Shown: piece by piece, positions 1-6,717 of the stretch | Layout: each line of letters begins with the position of its first letter | Position numbering within the stretch: position 1 is the first letter of the stretch | Source of the DNA: Methylococcaceae bacterium | GTDB lineage: Bacteria > Pseudomonadota > Gammaproteobacteria > Methylococcales > Methylococcaceae | Assembly: GCA_005792805.1 (NCBI GenBank) | Contig: SXQV01000221.1 | Location: forward strand, 1-7,142 | Direction of reading: 5' to 3' | Length of the DNA stretch: 7,142 nt | Translations under genes and position numbers: made by a program | Notes under the pieces: model-generated | Seen by the model: the letters and a program-made list of their open reading frames with translations, nothing else | What the model was told of the DNA's origin: nothing | The model's database searches: none

Positions 1-772
1 TATTGGCGGTGTCGATACCAAATTCGGCGACTTTCTCCGAATTGGTCGAAATCGCGACAAAGTGCTTGGCGACCGCCGCAGGATCCTTGACCTGATTCAG
101 CAACCACTCACGCGCAGACTTGGCGTTCGCCATGGTTTCCAGCGTGGTGAAGGTTTTGGAGGCCACGCAAAACAGCGTCGCTTCAGGATCCAGGCCAAAC
201 AGTGTCTGGACAAGGTCGGCTTCATCGACATTCGAGATAAAGTGCACCCGCAAGCCGGGGTCCACGTAGGGCCAGAGAGCCTGGACCACCATGCGCGATC
301 CCAGATCGGACCCACCGATGCCAATGTTGACCACATCCGTGATGGACTTGCCAGTGCACCCTTTCCAGCGGCCTGAGCGCACGGCTTCGGTGAAACGACG
401 CATCATGCCGAGGACACGATTGACGTCGGGCATGACATCGTCTCCATCCAGCAAGATCGGCCGGTTAGACCGGTTGCGCAACGCTATATGCAGTACGGCG
501 CGATTCTCCGTCACATTGATGCGGGCACCACGAAACATGGCCTCGATTTTTGTGGAGAGCTTGGACTCCCCGGCCAACTGCTCAAGAAGGCCCAATGTTT
601 TCTCGGTAATTCGATTTTTGGAGAAATCGAAAAGAATGTCGTTGAACGTCAGGGAAAACCGCTCGAATCGCTGCGGATCATCGGCAAACAAATCCCGCAT
701 ATGCACACCTGCCATTTCCTGCCGGTGTTTTTCGAGGGCTCGCCAAGCCGGGAGCTGTGTGGGTTGTGTCAT
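1..772 (-). CDS. pgi: Glucose-6-phosphate isomerase, N-terminal part (runs off the left edge)
   Basis: Cytoplasmic enzyme that interconverts glucose 6-phosphate and fructose 6-phosphate in glycolysis and gluconeogenesis. The 257 residues in the window align by eye along their whole length with the first half of the roughly 550-residue bacterial enzyme. Landmarks are SKNRITE (about 51-57), TENRAVLHIALRNRS (88-102), DVMPDVN (112-118), KSITDVVNIGIGGSDLG (142-158) and SKTFTT (205-210), ending at FGIDTAN. The GIGGSDLG and SKTFTT segments are the known sugar-phosphate-binding loops of the SIS fold. The ATG at 772 gives an N-terminus like that of E. coli Pgi; a short GGA lies 5 nt upstream, separated from the start by a run of A. 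No frameshift is seen. Residues 182-187 read VDEADL where E. coli has VDGTHI. The gene is divergent from argH. The C-terminal half, with the second family signature, is outside the window. Confidence 0.97.
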   Translation of the reverse strand, partial: MTQPTQLPAWRALEKHRQEMAGVHMRDLFADDPQRFERFSLTFNDILFDFSKNRITEKTLGLLEQLAGESKLSTKIEAMFRGARINVTENRAVLHIALRNRSNRPILLDGDDVMPDVNRVLGMMRRFTEAVRSGRWKGCTGKSITDVVNIGIGGSDLGSRMVVQALWPYVDPGLRVHFISNVDEADLVQTLFGLDPEATLFCVASKTFTTLETMANAKSAREWLLNQVKDPAAVAKHFVAISTNSEKVAEFGIDTAN

Positions 773-803
773 TTTTTTCCGGGATTACCGACGATTTCCA
801 GCG

Positions 804-832
804 ATGCTATCAAACACCAGTGGGGGTTAGAA
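804..832 (-). promoter_or_regulatory. Candidate promoter for pgi
   Basis: Read on the minus strand, TAGCAT (809-804) matches the -10 consensus at 4 of 6 positions and is preceded by TGA, giving a TGn extended -10. A poor -35 (TTCTAA, 832-827) stands 17 nt upstream. Transcription would start near 797, leaving a leader of about 25 nt before the pgi ATG. The match is weak and rests only on position and consensus. Confidence 0.3.
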
Positions 833-892
833 ACCTTCATAACAAAGGAGCCACAAAAACGGCTTCAGCGAACCAGAAAATCCGCCAACTCT

Positions 893-904
893 CCCCTTTC
901 GGGG
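893..904. repeat. Small hairpin with a GAAA loop on the minus strand
   Basis: CCCC (893-896) and GGGG (901-904) pair around four bases. In a minus-strand transcript the loop is GAAA, a stable GNRA tetraloop. It lies upstream of the candidate pgi promoter and has no U tract, so it is not a terminator. With only four pairs it may be chance. Confidence 0.25.
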
Positions 905-938
905 CACCCTTGCGGTAAAGAATCTCCAGGCCCGCTCC

Positions 939-955
939 CGCCAGTCTCACTGGCG
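939..955. promoter_or_regulatory. Perfect inverted repeat in the argH promoter region (possible operator)
   Basis: CGCCAGT CTC ACTGGCG is a perfect palindrome with 7-bp arms and a 3-nt centre. It covers the place where the -35 element of the argH promoter would lie (about 940-945 for a 17-nt spacer), and no TTGACA-like hexamer is present there. This arrangement suits a dimeric DNA-binding regulator acting on argH. It does not resemble the AT-rich ARG box bound by ArgR. A structural or chance origin cannot be excluded. Confidence 0.4.
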
Positions 956-962
956 ATCGCGC

Positions 963-968
963 TATAAT
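963..968 (+). promoter_or_regulatory. -10 element of the probable argH promoter
   Basis: TATAAT is a perfect sigma-70 -10 hexamer, 30 nt upstream of the argH ATG. Transcription would begin near 975, giving a short leader of about 24 nt. There is no recognisable -35 and no TGn extension, so the promoter may need an activator. The upstream palindrome at 939-955 is the obvious candidate site. Confidence 0.55.
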
Positions 969-998
969 ACCCTCTTGACCTTACCTGCCGGTATCCTA

Positions 999-2390
999 AT
1001 GAGCAGCGAACAAAAACCCTGGGCCGGACGCTTCACGGAAGCAACCGATAAATTCGTTGAGGCATTCACCGCATCGGTGAATTTTGATAAACGGCTCGCC
1101 CGACATGACATTCAAGGTTCCAGGGCACATGCGGCCATGCTCGCCAAAATCGGTGTCCTGACCGGCGCGGAGCGGGACAGCATTATTCACGGTCTCGACG
1201 AAATCTGCGCGGAAATTGAGCGGGGCGAGTTTGAGTGGTCGGTGCAGCTCGAAGATGTGCACATGAACATCGAGGCACGCCTGACGCAGCGGATTGGCGA
1301 AGTCGGCAAAAAACTGCACACAGGCCGCTCCCGCAATGACCAGGTAGCCACCGATATCCGACTGTATCTTCGTGAGGAACTGGACCGCATCCGCCTGCTT
1401 ATCCGGCACCTGCAAGAGGCCCTGCTGGACCTCGCCGAGCAGGAGGCGGACACCATCATGCCGGGATTCACTCATCTACAGGTCGCACAGCCGGTCAGTT
1501 TCGGCCACCACCTGCTGGCCTGGTTTGAAATGCTGGAACGCGATCATGACCGGCTCCGTGATTGCCGTCGGCGCGTCAACGTGATGCCGCTGGGCGCTGC
1601 CGCGCTGGCCGGTACCACTTTCCCCCTGGATCGCCCCTATACCGCCAGCCTGCTGGGTTTTGATCGTCCTGCCGCGAATTCGCTAGATGCGGTGAGCGAC
1701 AGGGATTTCGCCATCGAATTCACGGCCTGCGCCAGCCTGATCATGATGCACCTGTCCCGCTTCTCAGAGGAACTGGTGCTCTGGACATCCGCACAATTTG
1801 GCTTCATCGACTTGCCGGATGCCTTTTGCACCGGTTCGTCCATCATGCCGCAAAAGAAAAATCCGGATGTACCCGAGCTGGTAAGAGGCAAGTCCGGTCG
1901 GGTGTTCGGCCATCTTGTCGGCTTGCTGACGCTCATGAAAGGTCAGCCATTGGCCTATAACAAGGACAACCAGGAAGACAAGGAACCGCTGTTCGACACG
2001 ATCGACACCGTTAGAGACAGTCTCAGGGCTTTCGCCGATATGGTGCCGCATCTCCAGCCCAACCGCGACACCATGCGCCGGGCCGCCTTGCAGGGTTACG
2101 CGACCGCCACCGATCTCGCCGACTATCTCGTGCGCAAGGGCATTCCCTTCCGGGATGCGCACGAAGTGGTGGGAAAAGCGGTCCGCCTTGGTATCGATAC
2201 GGGACGTGACCTTGCCGAACTGTCACTGGACGAACTGCGGGCCTTGTCAAAAACCATTGAGCAGGATGTTTTTGAGGTATTGACCCTCGAAGGCTCCCTC
2301 AAAGCGCGCAATCATCTCGGCGGAACCGCCCCGGAACAGGTTCGCCGTGCCATTACCACCGCTCGCGCCGCACTGAGCGAAGCCCGCTAG
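999..2390 (+). CDS. argH: Argininosuccinate lyase
   Basis: Cytoplasmic homotetrameric enzyme that splits argininosuccinate into arginine and fumarate, the last step of arginine synthesis. The 463-residue product is close to the usual 455-470. It shows WAGRF near the N-terminus (8-12), the HTGRSRNDQVATD block (107-119), the catalytic-histidine segment GFTHLQ (His159), and the fumarate lyase signature GSSIMPQKKN (279-288), whose mobile loop carries the catalytic serine. The C-terminal GGTAPEQV segment is also typical. The ATG at 999 gives the family N-terminus MSSEQKPWAGRF; an in-frame TTG at 975 would coincide with the predicted transcription start and adds non-conserved residues. No convincing Shine-Dalgarno sequence precedes 999. 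A probable promoter lies at 963-968, and the next gene begins 3 nt after the stop. It appears complete and intact. Confidence 0.98.
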   Translation: MSSEQKPWAGRFTEATDKFVEAFTASVNFDKRLARHDIQGSRAHAAMLAKIGVLTGAERDSIIHGLDEICAEIERGEFEWSVQLEDVHMNIEARLTQRIGEVGKKLHTGRSRNDQVATDIRLYLREELDRIRLLIRHLQEALLDLAEQEADTIMPGFTHLQVAQPVSFGHHLLAWFEMLERDHDRLRDCRRRVNVMPLGAAALAGTTFPLDRPYTASLLGFDRPAANSLDAVSDRDFAIEFTACASLIMMHLSRFSEELVLWTSAQFGFIDLPDAFCTGSSIMPQKKNPDVPELVRGKSGRVFGHLVGLLTLMKGQPLAYNKDNQEDKEPLFDTIDTVRDSLRAFADMVPHLQPNRDTMRRAALQGYATATDLADYLVRKGIPFRDAHEVVGKAVRLGIDTGRDLAELSLDELRALSKTIEQDVFEVLTLEGSLKARNHLGGTAPEQVRRAITTARAALSEAR

Positions 2391-2393
2391 AAC

Positions 2394-3017
2394 ATGATCA
2401 CGGACGAACGCATCACGACACTACTTGACCTCATGCGTCATGGCGAACCGGTCGGCGGCATTCGCTATCGAGGACAGCTGGATGACCCTCTCAGCCATAC
2501 AGGCTGGCAGGAAATGCGTAAATCAATCGGTCATGAACGCCCGTGGGACCTGATTATCAGCTCACCACTCAGCCGCTGCCTGGCTTTTGCCCAGGAACTC
2601 AGTGAAACATCCGGCATTCCGCTGGAAACGGATGACCGCCTCAAAGAAATAGGTTTCGGGGAATGGCAGGGTAAAACCGGCGAGGAGATCACCCGCTTCG
2701 ATCCTGGCCTTGTGCAACGATTCTTTCGGGACCCTACGACCTATCGCCCCGACGGCGCAGAGGGCCTGGCGGATTTCCGCAACCGGGTTACAGAGGCCTG
2801 CCAGGATATCCTTAGCCGCTATGCCGGCAAGCATATCCTGGTCATTTGCCATGCGGGCATTATTCGGATGGTCCTGGCAAAAATCCTGGACATTCCTCTC
2901 TCCCACCTGTTTCGAATCAAGGTAGCTAACGCCAGCGTGACTCGGGTGGAGTTTGCGGAGCAGGGTGAAGAGTTTCTCGGTCAACTGATTTTCCATGGTG
3001 GTTCACTTCAAGGCTAA
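2394..3017 (+). CDS. Histidine phosphatase superfamily protein (phosphoglycerate mutase / alpha-ribazole phosphatase-like)
   Basis: A 207-residue cytoplasmic protein with no signal peptide. It belongs to the branch of the histidine phosphatase superfamily that forms a phosphohistidine intermediate. The nucleophile motif is RHG (15-17, His16); ISSPLSR (55-61) supplies a phosphate-binding Arg61; EIGFGEWQG (86-93) holds the probable acid/base Glu86; and ICHAG (151-155) holds the second catalytic His153. All catalytic positions are present, so it should be active. The substrate is not shown by the sequence. The text RYRGQLDDPLS and the EIGFGEWQG motif resemble CobC (alpha-ribazole phosphatase) and general sugar-phosphate phosphatases, but no cobalamin gene is nearby. 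It starts 3 nt after argH and is probably translated by coupling to it, since its own ribosome site is poor. Met14 (2433) is too close to the RHG motif to be a good alternative start. Confidence 0.9.
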   Translation: MITDERITTLLDLMRHGEPVGGIRYRGQLDDPLSHTGWQEMRKSIGHERPWDLIISSPLSRCLAFAQELSETSGIPLETDDRLKEIGFGEWQGKTGEEITRFDPGLVQRFFRDPTTYRPDGAEGLADFRNRVTEACQDILSRYAGKHILVICHAGIIRMVLAKILDIPLSHLFRIKVANASVTRVEFAEQGEEFLGQLIFHGGSLQG

Positions 3018-3095
3018 GCCTCCCGCCACCGCCTTCCGTATCGCCGCTAACGACACCCCAACTTACTTTCCCGACGGACGCTCAGGTCGCCCATT

Positions 3096-4841
3096 TTGAA
3101 AACTCCATCACGAAACCGCACGACCACCCCGCCAGATTTTTCCCGGTACTGGCCCCTCGCGGCCCTGCTGTTCAGCGCGTGGGCCACCTTCTTTCATCTG
3201 GGTGATTTTCCCCTCCTGTCACCGGATGAGGGGCGTAATGCGGAAGTCGCCCGTGAAATGAAGGTCTCAGGTGCCTGGCTGGTACCCACCTACGACGGCG
3301 CTACCTATCTCGACAAACCGGCTTTCTTCTTCAAGTCTGTCGCCCTCTCGCTGGCTGCCCTGGGCGATACGGAATTTGCCGCCCGACTCCCTTCGGCACT
3401 GTCTGGATTTGGCATCCTCCTGATGCTGTTCGCTTTTTGCCGGCGCGCCTACAGCGAGAAAACTGCCTCTCTGGCCGTGCTCATCGTCGCGAGTACACCC
3501 CTGTTCATGGCATTTTCCCGCATCGTCATTTTCGACATGATGCTGGCCCTGTTCGTCTGTGCCGCCATTTTTTCGGCTTATCTAGCGGAAGAACATGAGG
3601 GGAAGGGCCGCCGTAACTGGTATCTGCTGGCAGCGTTAGCCGCCGGTCTGGCCACCCTGGTGAAAGGCCCGGTTGGATTTCTGGTCCCTCTTCTGGTGAT
3701 GTCAGCCTTTCACCTCGCTTCAGGTAGCCGGTCAGCGATCAAACGTTTTTTCAAACCCGCGCACATCGCTGTTTTTCTTGCCGTGGTTTTGCCATGGTTT
3801 GTTGGACTATCGCTAGCCTGCCCAGATTTCCCGTATTACGGAATCATGAAGGAGTCCATCGCCCGCTTCACCACAACGGAATTTCGGCGGACGCAGCCCA
3901 TCTACTACTATGCTCTCATCATCGCTGGCTGCTTTTTTTCATGGAGCGTGATGCTGCCTGAATCGATGCGCGCCGCCATTCGTGAAAGAGCCCGACTGAG
4001 CCGCCCCGACCAACTCTTCGCCGTATGGGCCATTGTTGTCGTCGTTTTCTTTTCCCTGTCTCAATCCAAACTTCCCGGATACATCCTGACCGGCGTCATC
4101 GCACTGGGCATCCTGATCGCACGCGTTTTTGCCGAAGCCATAGCAGCGAAAAACCCCACCGCCCAGCGCCTCGTAATGCGGGCCTGCCTGGGGCTTGGCC
4201 TGGCCGCTTGCCTGTTAGCCGCTCCCTTGCTGCTACTGACCTTTGCGTCAGACACAATCGCAAAACCCAGATGGCTGACACCCGAAACACTGAAGCAGTT
4301 CGGCCCCTTATTCCCCGTTTTCGCTCTTTCCCTGGGAACCACCGCAACCCTTGCGGTCATCGCTTACGGCTTAAAAAACATCCGCGTGGCACTGGTTGCT
4401 TTTCTCTCGTTCCCGGTGCTGTTACTGACCGCCAATTTCGAGTTGATACCCCGTCACGCCAGCATCAAATCGGCTCACACCCTGCTCGAACAACTGCCAG
4501 AAAACCTGCCCGCTGACAGCGAATTCGCCTGCATTCGCTGTATGCCGCATGGACTTCCTTTTTATCTGGGCAAACCGGTAACGGTGTTTACTGAAGAAGG
4601 CAACGAACTCACCAGCAATTACGTCCTTTTCTCGCTCAAGTCCGGCAATCCCTGGCCGGAACATCTGGTGCCTTATGCTCAACTACAGAGTTATCTCACA
4701 TCACACACCCAGCCCATCTTTCTGATGGCACGCAGCGACAGACGTACCGAACTGGAAGCCATTGCCCAGCCACAGGGTGCTCGCATTATCCGCCTCGCCA
4801 ATGACTATATCGGCACGCTGCTGCCGTCGACTGGACGCTGA
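3096..4841 (+). CDS. GT39 / ArnT-like inner-membrane glycosyltransferase
   Basis: Predicted polytopic inner-membrane protein of 581 residues. The family (glycosyltransferase 39, including ArnT) uses polyprenyl-phosphate sugars as donors and glycosylates lipid A or other envelope acceptors on the periplasmic side. Around 12-13 hydrophobic segments lie between about 18 and 447, followed by a soluble, probably periplasmic C-terminal domain (about 450-581). Family marks are SPDEGRNAEVAREM (42-55, acidic catalytic pair Asp44-Glu45 in the first periplasmic loop), YLDKP (71-75), FDMM (146-149), KGPVGF (190-195), LPWF (232-235) and SKLPGYIL (324-331). The likely start is TTG at 3096, with AGG about 9 nt upstream. 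The frame is closed by a stop at 3048, and no ATG or GTG lies before the conserved region. A 78-nt spacer separates it from the phosphatase gene, with no clear terminator or promoter in it. The stop is 1 nt from the next start. Donor and acceptor are unknown. Confidence 0.9.
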   Translation: MKTPSRNRTTTPPDFSRYWPLAALLFSAWATFFHLGDFPLLSPDEGRNAEVAREMKVSGAWLVPTYDGATYLDKPAFFFKSVALSLAALGDTEFAARLPSALSGFGILLMLFAFCRRAYSEKTASLAVLIVASTPLFMAFSRIVIFDMMLALFVCAAIFSAYLAEEHEGKGRRNWYLLAALAAGLATLVKGPVGFLVPLLVMSAFHLASGSRSAIKRFFKPAHIAVFLAVVLPWFVGLSLACPDFPYYGIMKESIARFTTTEFRRTQPIYYYALIIAGCFFSWSVMLPESMRAAIRERARLSRPDQLFAVWAIVVVVFFSLSQSKLPGYILTGVIALGILIARVFAEAIAAKNPTAQRLVMRACLGLGLAACLLAAPLLLLTFASDTIAKPRWLTPETLKQFGPLFPVFALSLGTTATLAVIAYGLKNIRVALVAFLSFPVLLLTANFELIPRHASIKSAHTLLEQLPENLPADSEFACIRCMPHGLPFYLGKPVTVFTEEGNELTSNYVLFSLKSGNPWPEHLVPYAQLQSYLTSHTQPIFLMARSDRRTELEAIAQPQGARIIRLANDYIGTLLPSTGR

Positions 4842-4842
4842 G

Positions 4843-6717
4843 ATGTGCGGCATTTGCGGTCAGGTCAACCTTGCGGGATCTACCCCCGCGTTCGGCAATG
4901 CCGTCCCCTCCATGCTGAACCGGCTGGTGCACCGGGGGCCGGATGGTCACTGGATCAAGGGCGATAAGGCCGCCACCTTTGGTATGGCCCGGCTGACCAT
5001 CCGTGGCCTGACCAGCGGCGAACAACCCCTGATAGATGCCGCAACCGGCGTGATGGTGATGTGCAATGGCGAGATCGACAATCATCTCGCCTTGCGCGAA
5101 TGGCTGGCGGAACGCGGCCGCCCGGTCGAACAGGACACCGATGTGGCCGTGTTGCCCGGCCTGTACCTGGAACTGGGCGAAGCCTTCGTCGAAAAACTGG
5201 TGGGTGCCTTTGCCATCGCCATCTGGGACCCACGCGAGAGCAAACTGCGGCTGATTCGCGACCGTGCCGGAGAACGGCCACTGTTCTATTCACTGGAAAA
5301 TGGAATCGCGACATTCGCCTCCCAGTTGGCGGCCATGGCCGTCAGTCATCCGCCGCCTCAGAACATCAACGAACCGGCCATCCGCCGCTACCTGCAGCTA
5401 GGTTACTTTTCCGCTCCGGAGAGCCCAATTGAAGGCGTCGTCAAAGTCGGCCCTGCCGAATGCGTTACCCTGGATGCCCAGGGCATACGCACCACTCGCT
5501 ATTGGCGCTGGCCGCGGGCAAATCCGCCGAAATCCGGCACTTCGCTGGACGCCTTCGACGCGATTTTTCGCAACGCCGTCTGGCGTCAGAGCGAAGCGGA
5601 TGTCGCGGTGGGCCTATTTTTGAGTGGCGGGGTCGACTCTTCACTCATCGCCGCCGTCACGCGGCACCTTCATCCAGAAAAATCAGTCACGGCCTTCGGA
5701 CTCCGGTTTAGCGAAGACTCCTTCGATGAAGGCCTGTTTGCCGAACGAGTCGCTGCCGATCTTGGCATCGACTATGTTCCAGTGTGGGTGACGCCTGACG
5801 ACATCCCGCGTTTGCTCAAGGATGTGATCCGCACCAGCGGCGAACCCTTGGCAGACCCCGCCTGGATACCCACGGCGCTACTATCGGAGCGGGCAGCGAA
5901 AGACATTCGAATCGCTCTATCTGGTGAGGGTGCCGATGAACTTTTCGGCGGCTATCCGACGTATTTCGGCGCAGGATTCGCGGAACGGTATGCGCGACTC
6001 CCCGCCCCGGTTCGGGGATTCATCCGCAATCAGGTAGAGCGCTGGCCTCCGAGCGATAAAAAAGTCACCCTGTCCTTTCTGCTCAAGCGCTTTGTCCAGG
6101 GCGACACCCTCGACGGTGTTGCGAGACACGTATTGTGGAATTCCAGCATCGCCCCCGGCATCCTGGCACGCCTGGGCCTTGCACCCGAACTGCGCCCATG
6201 GTCCCCACCCGAGGGTGAATCACTACTGGACCGCATTCAACATTACGACCTGGAGCAATCCCTGGCAGAAGGTCTGCTGACCAAGGCCGACCGCGCCAGC
6301 ATGCATTCAGCGCTGGAACTCCGTGCACCATTCCTCGATCAGGCGGTCATGGAATTCGCCGCCAACCTGACACCAGACCAGCGAGTCAAGGGCATCCAAA
6401 CCAAGGTTTTCCTCAAGCGCTACGCAACCCGTTATCTGCCCAAGGAAATTGTCTATCGAAAGAAACGCGGGCTTTCGGTGCCTCTCAGCAGCTGGCTCCG
6501 GGGACCGCTGCGCGAGTGGGCCGAAAGCGCTCTCGCCCGCCCGGAGCTGGATCACATCGGCCTTGATCGTCGCGCCGGAATTGAACTGATGAACGAGCAC
6601 CTTCAGCGCCAGGCCGACCATGGCCGAGCCATCTGGGCACTGGTAGTCATGAGCGAATGGCTGGCCTGGCTGGAGCATTCAGGCATGAAACAGCCGCCGG
6701 CTTCTTTTTCCCATTGA
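4843..6717 (+). CDS. asnB: Asparagine synthase-like glutamine amidotransferase (AsnB family)
   Basis: A two-domain cytoplasmic enzyme of 624 residues. The N-terminal glutaminase domain (about 1-210) frees ammonia from glutamine, and the C-terminal ATP-dependent domain (about 235-600) activates a carboxylate, classically aspartate, for amidation. The ATG at 4843 is chosen because it exposes Cys2, the nucleophile, after Met removal; the frame is open further upstream, but such a start would bury the cysteine. HRGPDG (30-35), Arg50, NGE (75-77) and Asp100 fit the glutamine site. SGGVDSS (261-267) is the PPi loop, SGEGADELFGGY (360-371) and TKADRASMHSALELRAPFLD (480-499) complete the synthetase site. 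Variants: NGEIDNH in place of the usual NGEIYNH, and DTDVAV where E. coli has SDCEV. It starts 1 nt after the GT39 gene, so coupling is likely. It may make asparagine or amidate a sugar acid or other envelope molecule; sequence alone does not decide. Its 3' end overlaps murU. Confidence 0.92.
   Translation: MCGICGQVNLAGSTPAFGNAVPSMLNRLVHRGPDGHWIKGDKAATFGMARLTIRGLTSGEQPLIDAATGVMVMCNGEIDNHLALREWLAERGRPVEQDTDVAVLPGLYLELGEAFVEKLVGAFAIAIWDPRESKLRLIRDRAGERPLFYSLENGIATFASQLAAMAVSHPPPQNINEPAIRRYLQLGYFSAPESPIEGVVKVGPAECVTLDAQGIRTTRYWRWPRANPPKSGTSLDAFDAIFRNAVWRQSEADVAVGLFLSGGVDSSLIAAVTRHLHPEKSVTAFGLRFSEDSFDEGLFAERVAADLGIDYVPVWVTPDDIPRLLKDVIRTSGEPLADPAWIPTALLSERAAKDIRIALSGEGADELFGGYPTYFGAGFAERYARLPAPVRGFIRNQVERWPPSDKKVTLSFLLKRFVQGDTLDGVARHVLWNSSIAPGILARLGLAPELRPWSPPEGESLLDRIQHYDLEQSLAEGLLTKADRASMHSALELRAPFLDQAVMEFAANLTPDQRVKGIQTKVFLKRYATRYLPKEIVYRKKRGLSVPLSSWLRGPLREWAESALARPELDHIGLDRRAGIELMNEHLQRQADHGRAIWALVVMSEWLAWLEHSGMKQPPASFSH

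Noticed and set aside
953..960. GCGATCGC octamer palindrome
   Set aside because: It resembles the HIP1 motif that is abundant in cyanobacteria, but I noticed just one copy here and the genes are not cyanobacterial, so it carries no weight.
62..967. Plus-strand open frames at 62-376, 291-830 and 488-967
   Set aside because: Most of this stretch is antisense to pgi, whose protein is unmistakable. The translations have no recognisable domains and contain composition expected of antisense reading.
975..980. TTGACC as a -35 box for a second argH promoter
   Set aside because: The matching -10 would fall at about 998-1003 on the start codon, where no TATAAT-like hexamer exists.
975..998. Upstream TTG start for argH at 975
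   Set aside because: It falls at the predicted transcription start and adds eight non-conserved residues; the ATG at 999 gives the family N-terminus.
3018..3095. 78-nt gap between the phosphatase and GT39 genes as a possible terminator or promoter
   Set aside because: I see no stable hairpin with a U tract and no convincing -10/-35 pair on either strand.
4762..4842. Longer start for the AsnB-like protein at 4762
   Set aside because: It overlaps the end of the GT39 gene and would place residues before Cys2, which must become the N-terminal nucleophile.
6692..6710. AGCC-GCC-GGCT hairpin followed by TCTTTTTC, resembling an intrinsic terminator
   Set aside because: The stem is only 4 bp and the U tract ends before the asnB stop codon, so termination there would remove the stop. 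Probably chance.
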